Shown: one piece after another, positions 17,106-24,964 of the stretch
Position numbering within the stretch: the stretch's first letter is position 1
Layout: every line of letters starts with the position of its first letter
From: Actinosynnema sp. ALI-1.44
GTDB taxonomy: Bacteria; Actinomycetota; Actinomycetes; Mycobacteriales; Pseudonocardiaceae
Length of the DNA stretch: 64,000 nt
NCBI RefSeq assembly: GCF_001984155.1
Contig: NZ_MTQO01000054.1
Location: 558,001-622,000 of the forward strand
Direction of reading: 5' to 3'
Notes under the pieces: generated by a model
What the model was told of the DNA's origin: nothing
Seen by the model: only the letters and a program-made list of their open reading frames with translations
The model's database searches: none
Program-made: the position numbers and the translations under genes

Positions 17106-18902
17106 CTAGGCTCCGAGCCAGGCGGCGAGGCGGACCGGGTCGACCGGGGCTCGGTCGGTGCCAAGCAAACGGTTGTGGAGGTCGAAGACGACTTCTGGCG
17201 CCGTGCGCAGGGCGCCTGCCTCAGGCGTGTGCGAGGGCAGGGAGACAGCCAGCCCGGCCCACGCGCCCAAGTCGGTCGGTGCCGTCCGAACCCGGTCCAC
17301 ATAGGACCTCGCCGCACCGGGGAGGTCACCGGTGGCGAACGCCCGGTCCCCGGCGGGAGCGGTCGAACTCAGTTCGCCGAAACGGTCGGGGCGTACGATC
17401 CTGGTCTTCAGCAACGACTGCTGGGCGGACGCGGTGGCAGCCCGATGAAACGGTACGACGTCGTCGCGGGTGGTGAACGGTGCCGGTGGAGCGGATTGCT
17501 CCCGCAGCCATGCGGAGACCAGCCGGTCGAGATGGTCGCCGTCCGACCGGACGTGCCGCAGCCGCCACGTGATGCGATGGTCCTCTGCCATCAACTCCAC
17601 GGTTTCGGCCACTTCGGCCGGAACACTCACGTCAGCGCACGCGGCCACTCGCTCCGACACAGCGGTCACCAGGTGGGATCCGAGCTCGGTCAGTTCCGAC
17701 GCGGACTGGACGACACGGACAGCCTGCCGCAACTGGTGCCGCCGGTAGGCGAAGACATAGTCGGCTTCGCGCACACGAGCCGCGTCACCGTCCGGATCCC
17801 GTTGCAGCCGCCAGAACTCCACGACACTGATGAACGCGTAGAGCCCATGCAGTAGACCGGCCAGTGGCCTGGGGTCGTCGCGCCATGGCGCGTACCAGCG
17901 TTGTCCGGCGTCGTCATCGCAGAGCGTGACGAGCTCCATCAACGCGTTGAGTTTGGAGTGTTGCAACTCGTGTACGAGGATCTCGGCGAGCGCGGTCGGG
18001 GACACTGTCGACGACAGTGCGACGGCCCCGAACGCGGCGCTCGACGACGACCCCACCATGGTGCGGTCGTCGAATATGGGCGCGATGGACCTGAGACCGG
18101 CGGAGAGTTCGCGAGCGTACCCGGGGTGGCGGCGGACCAGCAGGTCCCAGGCGTCGTCGAGCAAAGCCCGCCACCGCTCCCACTCGGACGTGCTCATCCG
18201 GTGCGGGGCAATGGGGCTTGAGAATTTCCGGTACGGGTTTGTGTCGTCGACCTCCACGACGAGGTCGATTCCACCCGCGGCGGCGTGATGCCGCTGCACC
18301 GGGGAGAATTCGGCACCGGCCAGATCAACGAATTCGCCATCGAACCGCAGCACTGTCGACCCGGCTGACACGCGCAGTTCGGCGTATCCGGTCGCGTTGC
18401 CTGTGGGCGACTGCACCACGCCGATGGTGGGAAGACAGACGATCCCACGGGAGACAGGCAACGGCACCGTGCACGAGACACCAGCACGAGTCGCCACAGC
18501 GGCGGCGATCGCGTGCAGGTAGAGCAGTTCGCCATGCTCACCAGTGGCGTCGCCGGTGAGACCGAGCAACGCGCGGAGGATCCGGACGAGCCACACACCG
18601 GTGGACGGGTGCATCAGCACGTCATCGACCACGTCCGGTCGATCCTTCTCCGCGGTCGACAGAACTCGCCAGGAATTCTCGACATCGACGAGATCGTCGA
18701 CGGACATTCCGGAGTCCGGGAGTTTGCGCATTATCGCGAGCAGCATTGCCTTGCGCTGACTGTGCACACTTTCCCGCAGCACCCTCATCGAGTCATTCGA
18801 AATGGGGCCCGAGCAGAACTCCGTCAGAAAGGACACGGGCAGCTGGTGGGTGGTTGCCGCCGCACTCGTTGTCCCGCGTGCCACAGGGTTTGACCTGGTC
18901 AC
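17106..18902 (-). CDS. HExxH-motif protein, putative alpha-ketoglutarate-dependent peptide beta-hydroxylase, copy B
   Basis: A 598-residue paralogue of the copy A protein. HELQH lies at residues 311-315, followed by SKLNALMEL and the downstream signature WYAPWRDDPRPLAGLLHG. The GTG at 18902 overlaps the stop of the upstream peptide gene (GTGA), which shows translational coupling of the peptide and the enzyme. The frame is open further upstream to 18965, but that would overlap the peptide. Predicted to hydroxylate a residue of the coupled peptide, by family analogy. No radical SAM domain is fused and none is encoded nearby. Confidence 0.75.
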   Translation of the reverse strand: MTRSNPVARGTTSAAATTHQLPVSFLTEFCSGPISNDSMRVLRESVHSQRKAMLLAIMRKLPDSGMSVDDLVDVENSWRVLSTAEKDRPDVVDDVLMHPSTGVWLVRILRALLGLTGDATGEHGELLYLHAIAAAVATRAGVSCTVPLPVSRGIVCLPTIGVVQSPTGNATGYAELRVSAGSTVLRFDGEFVDLAGAEFSPVQRHHAAAGGIDLVVEVDDTNPYRKFSSPIAPHRMSTSEWERWRALLDDAWDLLVRRHPGYARELSAGLRSIAPIFDDRTMVGSSSSAAFGAVALSSTVSPTALAEILVHELQHSKLNALMELVTLCDDDAGQRWYAPWRDDPRPLAGLLHGLYAFISVVEFWRLQRDPDGDAARVREADYVFAYRRHQLRQAVRVVQSASELTELGSHLVTAVSERVAACADVSVPAEVAETVELMAEDHRITWRLRHVRSDGDHLDRLVSAWLREQSAPPAPFTTRDDVVPFHRAATASAQQSLLKTRIVRPDRFGELSSTAPAGDRAFATGDLPGAARSYVDRVRTAPTDLGAWAGLAVSLPSHTPEAGALRTAPEVVFDLHNRLLGTDRAPVDPVRLAAWLGA

Positions 18903-19078
18903 CCGTCCTCGTTCTGTTTCTGGACCGCTGTGGCGGACGGACCGATCGCGTACGCCACGGCCCACTTCACGGCCGCCTCGGTGCGCGCTTCGTGCTCGTC
19001 GGACCGCAGTTCGTCCAACTGGAAAGAGGCCAGGTCGACGACCTTGGACCTGACCTCGGTCGTCGGGCTTCCCACCAC
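18899..19078 (-). CDS. FxsA-like short peptide, candidate RiPP precursor, copy B
   Basis: A 59-residue peptide from the GTG at 19078, which follows a GAGAAGG site by 9 nt; a GTG at 19105 with a weaker site would add nine mainly basic residues. The leader part reads RSKVVDLASFQLDELRS, similar to the copy A peptide, and the C-terminal part AVKWAVAY...VQKQNEDG keeps the AVxxAVA(F/Y) and VQxQ(D/N)E pattern. Its stop overlaps the HExxH start by 4 nt. It has no FxSxx terminus. The shared pattern in two diverged copies argues that it is a real gene and not a chance frame. Confidence 0.65.
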   Translation of the reverse strand: MVGSPTTEVRSKVVDLASFQLDELRSDEHEARTEAAVKWAVAYAIGPSATAVQKQNEDG

Positions 19079-19220
19079 GTCAACCCGCCTTCTCGAACGT
19101 TGCACATGAGTGTTGCTTGATCCTATCGCCCGTCGTCCATGTGACGCTCGGAGGCGGAACGCGGGCGGTCGCGTGGCCGGTGACGGTGGTCACTCAGGGT
19201 GGGGATGTTAGCGTCGAACC

Positions 19221-19616
19221 GTGCGTGGCAACCGCGACCGGGTGATTGTGCGCAGGCTCGCTGTTGTGGTGGCCTGCGTGGTCAGTCTGGCCGGTGCTTG
19301 CCTGCTGGCGTGGTGGCAGTGGAACCGGTACGAGTCGGCCAGCGGGTCGTGGCAGAACCTCGGCTACGTGCTGCAGTGGCCCTTGTTCGGGTTGTTCCCG
19401 GCTTTCATGGTGTGGCGGATCCGGCGGTTGCGGGCGCGGGAGAGCGAGGAGCGGACCGGGGCGGGATCCGCTGCTGTCGCTGAGCCTCCCCGGCGGCTGC
19501 CGTCGCCGCGCAGGCCGGAGCCCCCGGTGACCGCTGACCAGCCCGATGACGAGCTTGCCGCGTACAACCAGTATTTGGCCGAGCTGAACGCGAAGGAATC
19601 CCATGACCGCCCCTGA
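19221..19616 (+). CDS. Small membrane protein of unknown function
   Basis: 131 residues. Two hydrophobic segments are visible, about residues 12-32 (LAVVVACVVSLAGACLLAWW) and 47-64 (LGYVLQWPLFGLFPAFMVW), followed by a charged Pro-rich cytoplasmic tail. The GTG at 19221 lacks a ribosome binding site but lies 6 nt after TAGCGT, a typical -10 for leaderless actinobacterial transcripts. It overlaps the DUF3817 gene by 14 nt, so the two are co-transcribed. I cannot assign a function. Confidence 0.7.
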   Translation: MRGNRDRVIVRRLAVVVACVVSLAGACLLAWWQWNRYESASGSWQNLGYVLQWPLFGLFPAFMVWRIRRLRARESEERTGAGSAAVAEPPRRLPSPRRPEPPVTADQPDDELAAYNQYLAELNAKESHDRP

Positions 19617-19956
19617 CCCCATCGTCACCAACGAGGAGAACCCGGCCCGTGACGCCGCCGCCCCTGGTTTGAAGGGCGCGCTGGCGCGGTACCGGGTACT
19701 CGCCTACATCGTCGGTGTCGGGCTGCTCGCCCTGGTCGCCGCCATGATCATGCGGATCGCGTTCGACGAGCCGCAGTACAGCGCCATCGTGGGCCCCGTG
19801 CACGGCTTCCTCTACGTCATCTACCTGGTCCTGGCGGTCGACCTCGGGCTCAAGGCCCGCTGGCCGATCGTCAAGACCGGGCTGGTCCTGCTCGCCGGGA
19901 TGATCCCGTTCGTGTCCTTCGTCGCCGAACGCAGGGTCACCAAGGAGCTGAGCTGA
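19603..19956 (+). CDS. DUF3817 integral membrane protein
   Basis: 117 residues with an N-terminal polar stretch and three transmembrane segments (~33-53, ~62-82, ~87-105). The pattern RYRVLAYIVGVGLL, then GPVHGFLYVIYLVLAVDL and the final FVAERR, is characteristic of the DUF3817 family found throughout actinobacteria. Function unknown. The stop is immediately adjacent to that of the convergent aminopropyltransferase gene, leaving no spacer. Confidence 0.85.
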   Translation: MTAPDPIVTNEENPARDAAAPGLKGALARYRVLAYIVGVGLLALVAAMIMRIAFDEPQYSAIVGPVHGFLYVIYLVLAVDLGLKARWPIVKTGLVLLAGMIPFVSFVAERRVTKELS

Positions 19957-20793
19957 TCACCGGGGGCGAAGGCTGATCGGCGGCACGGTCGAGCCGCGCA
20001 GCGTGAGCTCGTCGATGGTCTCCGGGCGGTACTTCGACGAAGGCAGCGCGGCGACCATCGTTTCCACCGGCGCGTCCAGTTCCGTGCCGAAGAAGAACGC
20101 CCATTCGTGCTCGTCGGAGCCGAAGTAGACCGGTGCGGAGAAGACCTCCTCGAAGCGCCGCCAGCACTTCACCAGTGTCGAGTTCCGCCACAGGGTCGGG
20201 CAGCCGCCCTGGTAGGCGACGACGCCACCGTCCGTGAGCAGGCGCTTGCACATCCGCAGGAACTCGGCGCCGTAGAGCCTGTTCTGCTGGGCGTTCACGT
20301 CGTCCTGCTCGTCGGGCAGGTCGACCACCACGATGTCGTAGCGCTCGTCGGTGGTGCGGATGTACTCGAATCCGTCGGCGTACATCACGCGTACCGGGCC
20401 GTCGCCCTGCTCGGCTGCGGCGAGCTCCTCGGTCGTGTAGCCGTACGGCAGGTGCTGCGCGCACAGTTTGACGGCCTCGGTGTCGATGTCGACGTGGTCG
20501 ACCACCGACGCGCCCGCGGCCACCGCCATCTGGCTGGCCACGCCCTCGCTCGACCCCACGACCAGCACCCGGTCGACCCGCGCGGCCAGCAGGAACGCGG
20601 GCACCATCAGCGCCTCGTGGTAGACGAGCTGGCTGAAGTCCGTGCTCTGCCGTTCGTTGTCGCAGAACAACGACACACCCTGCGCGGTCTTGCCGATCAC
20701 CAGGTGCTGAAACTCCGTGCGCGTGTCGACGATGACGTCGTCGACCTGCCACACACGAGTCAGACCGGCACCGACCGGCTCATCGATCCTCAC
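19957..20793 (-). CDS. speE: Spermidine synthase-like aminopropyltransferase
   Basis: 278 residues with the spermidine/spermine synthase fold: N-terminal beta domain (TEFQHLVIG, LFCDNERQSTDFSQLVYHEAL) and a Rossmann domain. It would transfer an aminopropyl group from decarboxylated AdoMet to putrescine. The GTG start overlaps the stop of the ODC-AdoMetDC fusion (GTGA), so enzyme supply is coupled. The usual GGGDGG nucleotide loop is GSSEGV here, and the acidic loop reads VVVDLPDEQDD, where the family normally has D-x-x-D-P, so substrate preference may differ. The symbol rests on fold and operon context. Confidence 0.8.
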   Translation of the reverse strand: MRIDEPVGAGLTRVWQVDDVIVDTRTEFQHLVIGKTAQGVSLFCDNERQSTDFSQLVYHEALMVPAFLLAARVDRVLVVGSSEGVASQMAVAAGASVVDHVDIDTEAVKLCAQHLPYGYTTEELAAAEQGDGPVRVMYADGFEYIRTTDERYDIVVVDLPDEQDDVNAQQNRLYGAEFLRMCKRLLTDGGVVAYQGGCPTLWRNSTLVKCWRRFEEVFSAPVYFGSDEHEWAFFFGTELDAPVETMVAALPSSKYRPETIDELTLRGSTVPPISLRPR

Positions 20794-22331
20794 CGGTTCT
20801 CCTGTCCTCTGTGGACGACACTGATCCTGGACACGCTCGCGTCGAGCATGTCGCGCAACAAGTTCACCGCGAGCTCGGGGTCAGCGACCTGGCCGCAGGT
20901 GAACACGTCGATGAACACCGCACCCCGTTCGGGATACGTGTGGATGGACGCGTGCGACTCCGACAGCAGCGCCAGCAGGGTCACACCCTGCGGCTCGAAC
21001 TGCTTGTACGTCATGTCGCACACGGTCGCGCCCGCCTTCTCCAGCGCGCGTTCCAGGCTCTCACGCAGGAACGCGGCGTCGTCGAGCAGCTCGGCCGACA
21101 CGCCTTCGAACTCCGCCAGCACGTGCCGCCCGGCGAACTCCCCGACCTCGTTGTCGACCACCTCCGGCGAAAGCGGGGCACCGCCGACGAAGTAGGTCCG
21201 CAGCGGCGGGAATCCGTTGAACGCCACCGACGAGTAGCTCTGGGTGTACGCGCCGGTGCTCATGATGTCCACGTGGTCCCCGGCGCGCAGCGATAATGGC
21301 AGCTCGTAGGCAGTCCGTTGGTAGAGCACGTCATCGCCGTCGCACGACGGCCCGGCGATGACCACCGGCCCGGTCGGCTCGTGGTCCAGCGCGGTCTGCA
21401 GCCGGTACGCGATCGCCTCGTTCTCGGTCTCGGCCATCCCGCCGTAGCGCCCGATGTCCAGGTAGACCCAGCGCTTGGGGTCGGCGTCGGACTTGCGCGA
21501 CACCAGCACGACCTCGCTGCGGATCATCCCGGCCCCGGCGACCAGCACCCGGCCAGGCTCGATCGCCAGGTCGACCTCGTGGTCGAAGTGCCGCGCGATC
21601 GCGGCACGGATCGTGCCGGCGTAGTCGGTCAGCGGCGGCGGGTCGACCAGGTACCGGCCGGGGAAGCCGCCGCCGATGTTCAGGCCGCGCAGCGGGATGC
21701 CCGTCGCTGCGACGGTCCGTGTGACCTCGCCCGCCGCGGCGATCCACGGCTCCCACGCGGTGGGGTCGAGGTGCTGCGAGCCGACGTGGAAAGCCACGCC
21801 CTCGGGGTCGAGGCCCAGTTCCGCGGCCCGCACGAGCAGCCGTGTGGCCATCTCGGGCGCGCATCCGAACTTGTGCCCGAACGGGGTCTGCGATCCGGTG
21901 CCTGCCACCAGGATCCGGCACGACACGGTGGCGCCCGGCGCGAAGGTCGCGATGGTCTCCAGGTCGGACTCGCTGTCGAAGGTGAAGCGGCGGACGCCGA
22001 CCCGGTGGGCGTACGCGATGTCCCGTGCCTTCTTGATCGGGTTGCCGTACGAGATCGAGTCGGCCGTGGCGCCCTGGCCGAGGCACAGTTCGATCTCCTC
22101 GCGGCCTGCCACGTCGAAGCCGCAGCCCAGCCCGGCGAGCAGTTTGACGACCTCGGGCGCGGGGTTGGCCTTGACCGCGTAGTACATCCTCGCTTCAGGC
22201 AGTGTTTCCCGCAGATTGGTATGGCTTTCCCGCACCGTGTCGAGGTCGATCACGAGACACGGGGTCGGGGGTCTGCGGTCGTCCAGGAACGCTCTGATGC
22301 GTTCCGGCGCCTGCGGGAGGGCGTCGATCAC
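20790..22331 (-). CDS. Bifunctional ornithine/lysine decarboxylase-S-adenosylmethionine decarboxylase fusion
   Basis: 513 residues. Residues 1-~385 are a PLP-dependent fold III decarboxylase: YYAVKANP with the Schiff-base Lys54, HVGSQ, GGGFPGRYL, EPGR, and GPSCDGDD, which carries the ODC-type Cys/Asp pair. Residues ~395-513 are a prokaryotic AdoMet decarboxylase proenzyme with ESHASIHTYPE, the self-cleaving site whose Ser gives the pyruvoyl group, and VFIDVFTCG. One polypeptide would therefore make both putrescine and decarboxylated AdoMet, and the next gene joins them. Start GTG 22331; a TTG at 22340 is possible. The frame is open much further upstream but that overlaps the P450 gene. Confidence 0.88.
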   Translation of the reverse strand: MIDALPQAPERIRAFLDDRRPPTPCLVIDLDTVRESHTNLRETLPEARMYYAVKANPAPEVVKLLAGLGCGFDVAGREEIELCLGQGATADSISYGNPIKKARDIAYAHRVGVRRFTFDSESDLETIATFAPGATVSCRILVAGTGSQTPFGHKFGCAPEMATRLLVRAAELGLDPEGVAFHVGSQHLDPTAWEPWIAAAGEVTRTVAATGIPLRGLNIGGGFPGRYLVDPPPLTDYAGTIRAAIARHFDHEVDLAIEPGRVLVAGAGMIRSEVVLVSRKSDADPKRWVYLDIGRYGGMAETENEAIAYRLQTALDHEPTGPVVIAGPSCDGDDVLYQRTAYELPLSLRAGDHVDIMSTGAYTQSYSSVAFNGFPPLRTYFVGGAPLSPEVVDNEVGEFAGRHVLAEFEGVSAELLDDAAFLRESLERALEKAGATVCDMTYKQFEPQGVTLLALLSESHASIHTYPERGAVFIDVFTCGQVADPELAVNLLRDMLDASVSRISVVHRGQENR

Positions 22332-22375
22332 AGCGGGCAAGCATAGGTCCCGTCCTGCCCATGAACGAAATCCGC

Positions 22376-23680
22376 TTACGGGATCGACACAGTTAGCCTC
22401 GTCACTGTGCCGTGTAGCCCGTTCTTCGGCTTGATCGGGACGCCCTTGGTGGCCTCGGTCGGGCCGCTGGGGGCGAGCTGGAACGTCACCCTGACCAACA
22501 GCCTCGTCAGCAGCACGGCCAGCTCGCTGACGGCCAGTGTGGACCCGACGCACCGGTGTGGCCCGCCGCCGAAGGGCAGGAACTCGTGCGGCCCGTGTTT
22601 GCGGTACGCCGGGTGCGCGGGGTCCCAGCGTTCGGGCATGAACCGCTCGGGGTCGGGCCAGACCTCGGCGAGCCGGTGGGTGACGTACGGGCTGTAGAAC
22701 ACCCGCCGCCCGGCGCGGATCCGCTTGCCCTCGTAGGTGAAGTCCCGTGTCGGGATCCGGATGCTGATGGCTGTGGGCGGCCACAGCCGCAGCGTCTCCT
22801 GCACGACGCCGTGCACGCGGACCAGTTTGGTGAGGTCCTCGCCGGTGGGTGGCCGATCGCCGAGGACACGCGTGACCTCCGCACGGGCCAGGTCCCATTC
22901 GCCGGGATTGTCCGTCAGGGTGCGCACGATCCACGTCATGGCGCTGCTGACGGCCGAGAACCCGGCCGCGATCAACCCGACGGCCTGGTCACGGATCTCG
23001 ACGTCGGACAGCACGGCGCCGTCCTCGTCGCGTGCGTTCGTCAGCCTCGCCAGCACACCGTTGTCCGCGTCGCCCGCGCGTACCCGGGCGATCTCGGCGA
23101 TGATCTGCCGGTCTGTCTCCTGCTTGCCTGCCAGCGCGCGGCGCCATGCCCGTGTTCGCAGCGCCTGGTGCGCGTCGACGAACAGCGGCTGCTGCTCGAC
23201 CAGGTCGATCATCGCCGCGAGCTGGTCACCGAAGCGGTCGGCCTGCTCACCGATCCGGTCGCCGAACAGCGACCGCACGCTCATCCGCCGCAGCACGCGC
23301 CGGAACTCCACACCGAGGTCGAGGTGTTGCCCGTCTCGCCAGCCGTCGATCAACGCGTCGGCGTCCCGCGCCAACGCCGACAGGTAGCCGTTGACGTGGC
23401 GGTGGTGGAACGCGGGCTGCACGAGGCCGCGTCGGCGTTTGTGCTCCGCGCCGTCGCTGACGATCATCGACGTGTCGCCGACGACGGGCTTGAGGAAGCT
23501 GAAAGCCTTGCCCCAGCTGAACAGCTGCGGGTTGGCGAACACGAACTTGTTCGCGTCCGGCCCGAGCAGGTAGGTGTAGGGACCGATCGGCACCACCGGC
23601 CCGTACTCGCGGAAGTTGGTGAGCATGCCGTCGAACCCGTCGCGCATGAACCGGGCCGCGGCCACCAGCTGATTCACCAT
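22376..23680 (-). CDS. Cytochrome P450 with non-canonical I-helix
   Basis: 434 residues. The heme-binding loop FGGGPHRCVG supplies the Cys thiolate, ETLR is the K-helix ExxR, and PERW the meander. Overall it resembles the CYP4/CYP102-like branch (fatty-acid or alkane type) and not typical Streptomyces CYP105/107. The I-helix reads AGFSAVSS around residues 239-246 where the family has AGx(D/E)T(T/S), so the acid-alcohol pair for O2 activation is missing. It lies 44 nt upstream of the ODC-AdoMetDC fusion and 53 nt downstream of a flavin reductase, all on one strand. Substrate unknown. Confidence 0.88.
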   Translation of the reverse strand: MVNQLVAAARFMRDGFDGMLTNFREYGPVVPIGPYTYLLGPDANKFVFANPQLFSWGKAFSFLKPVVGDTSMIVSDGAEHKRRRGLVQPAFHHRHVNGYLSALARDADALIDGWRDGQHLDLGVEFRRVLRRMSVRSLFGDRIGEQADRFGDQLAAMIDLVEQQPLFVDAHQALRTRAWRRALAGKQETDRQIIAEIARVRAGDADNGVLARLTNARDEDGAVLSDVEIRDQAVGLIAAGFSAVSSAMTWIVRTLTDNPGEWDLARAEVTRVLGDRPPTGEDLTKLVRVHGVVQETLRLWPPTAISIRIPTRDFTYEGKRIRAGRRVFYSPYVTHRLAEVWPDPERFMPERWDPAHPAYRKHGPHEFLPFGGGPHRCVGSTLAVSELAVLLTRLLVRVTFQLAPSGPTEATKGVPIKPKNGLHGTVTRLTVSIP

Positions 23681-23733
23681 GCGTCGACGCTATGGGTGCC
23701 CGTCCGCGGCGTGCCCGCCCTTTCGTGCCGCTC

Positions 23734-24198
23734 TTAGGCCACGGACGTGTAGCGGCCCTGGAACCTCAGCAGCGGCTGGGTTTCCGCGTGGTGCTCGATG
23801 TCGAGCGGCTCACCGATCACCCCGACGTGGTCGCCGATCGAGACCCGGTGCGCGGTCCGGCAGCGCAGCCTGACCGGCGCGTCGAGCAGGTGCGGCACAC
23901 CGTCTACATCGGATTCCCACCGGGTGACGCCGCCGAACCGGTCGGCCTTCGTGCGGGCGAACAGGTCGGCGAGGTCCGTGTGGTCGGCGTGCAGCAGGTG
24001 CACGGCGAAGCGCGTCGCGGTGGTCAGCGCGTCGAACGCCGACGCGCTCGTGCCGATCCAGAACCCGACCAGCGGCGGGCGCATCGACACGGACCCGAAC
24101 GAGCTGACCGTGAGCCCGACCGGACCTGGCGCGGTGATGATCGTGACCGCGGCCGGGTGGTGCCGTAACGCGAGCTTGAGCTGGTCACCGATGCTCAC
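23734..24198 (-). CDS. Flavin reductase family protein (FMN-binding split barrel)
   Basis: 154 residues, full length for the family. It shows the signatures AVTIITAPG, LTVSSFGSVSMRPPLVGFWI and FAVHLLHADHTDLADLFA, and near the end IGDHVGVIGEPLDI. Such proteins reduce free flavin with NAD(P)H for flavin-dependent partners. The GTG at 24198 overlaps the stop of the FMN reductase gene (GTGA), and the P450 gene follows 53 nt later. The partner oxygenase is not evident here. Confidence 0.85.
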   Translation of the reverse strand: MSIGDQLKLALRHHPAAVTIITAPGPVGLTVSSFGSVSMRPPLVGFWIGTSASAFDALTTATRFAVHLLHADHTDLADLFARTKADRFGGVTRWESDVDGVPHLLDAPVRLRCRTAHRVSIGDHVGVIGEPLDIEHHAETQPLLRFQGRYTSVA

Positions 24199-24680
24199 TG
24201 GACGCCCTTCAGCAGTGCGGCTACCGCTTCGTCGAGCCCGGTGGCGAACACGGATTCGTTGAGGAACAGCCCAGGGCCCGGCACGCTCAGACCGATCTCC
24301 ACCAGCACCGGCTTGAGGTGCACCTCCACGGCCAGCGCGTGTCTGTCGCTCGCGGCCACGAGCAGCGGGACCGCCGTCCTGCCCCGCAGCGAACCCGCTC
24401 CGAACCGGTCGAGGAACGCCTTCAGCAGGCCCGTGTACGTGGCTTTGTACGTCGGTGACGCCACCACGAGGACGTCCACGTTGCGCACGTCCTCGACCGC
24501 CCGTTCCACCCGCACGCTGCGGTAGTCGAACAGTTCGCCTGCGAACTCGCCGAGGTCGATCACCGGCCCTTCGGTGGCACCTGGGCTGTTCCGGCGAAGC
24601 GCGGCTCGGATCGCGAGCGCTGCCTGCAACGTCCGTGATGCCGGTTTCGGATTTCCGACCAGTACCCCTACGACCGTCAT
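24195..24680 (-). CDS. NADPH-dependent FMN reductase (SsuE/MsuE-like)
   Basis: 161 residues with a flavodoxin-like fold: VGVLVGNPKPASRT is the phosphate-binding loop, VLVVASPTYKATYTGLLKAFLDRF the conserved core. It would provide reduced FMN to a monooxygenase. The ATG at 24680 is taken because the beta-strand TVVGVLVGNP must be near the N-terminus; no clear ribosome binding site is seen. First gene of a possible five-gene - strand transcription unit reaching 19957. Confidence 0.82.
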   Translation of the reverse strand: MTVVGVLVGNPKPASRTLQAALAIRAALRRNSPGATEGPVIDLGEFAGELFDYRSVRVERAVEDVRNVDVLVVASPTYKATYTGLLKAFLDRFGAGSLRGRTAVPLLVAASDRHALAVEVHLKPVLVEIGLSVPGPGLFLNESVFATGLDEAVAALLKGVQ

Positions 24681-24760
24681 GAGTCGAGCATGGAAAACCC
24701 ACGGACACAAGGTCAACGGGTGTCCATCGACTGGGACAGCGGGATAGCATCCCGCAACCG

Positions 24761-24964
24761 ATGAGCGTCAGCCGTCGGATCTGCGCGGGGTACAGCGCCG
24801 GATCGCTGGTCACCGGGTCTTCCACGACCGCGCCCGGCCTGCTTCTGCTGCCCTACCTGACCGATTCGCTCGCTGTTCCGGCGGCCACCGCGGGACTGCG
24901 GGAGCGGCCGCTCGTCGAGTTCCTCGGCATGATGTACACGTCCCCGTCATCGTTCCCGTCATGA
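24761..24964 (+). pseudogene. Remnant of a GPH-type (MFS) sugar/cation symporter
   Basis: A 67-codon frame. Its first ~45 residues contain YSAGSLVTGSSTTAPG followed by LLLLPYLTDSL, which matches the N-terminal helix of glycoside-pentoside-hexuronide transporters. After that the similarity ends and the frame stops, overlapping the 3' end of the SSS symporter gene. The rest of the ~450-residue transporter is absent. I read it as a decayed 5' fragment. It could also be a chance-expressed leftover; no ribosome binding site is evident. Confidence 0.5.

Noticed and set aside
18903-18965. Upstream extension of the copy B HExxH protein
   Set aside because: It would overlap the peptide gene by more than 60 nt; the GTGA overlap at 18902 is the better start.
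1292-19105. Could the duplicated module be a prophage or integrative element?
   Set aside because: No integrase, attachment repeat, tRNA or base-composition break was seen at either border.
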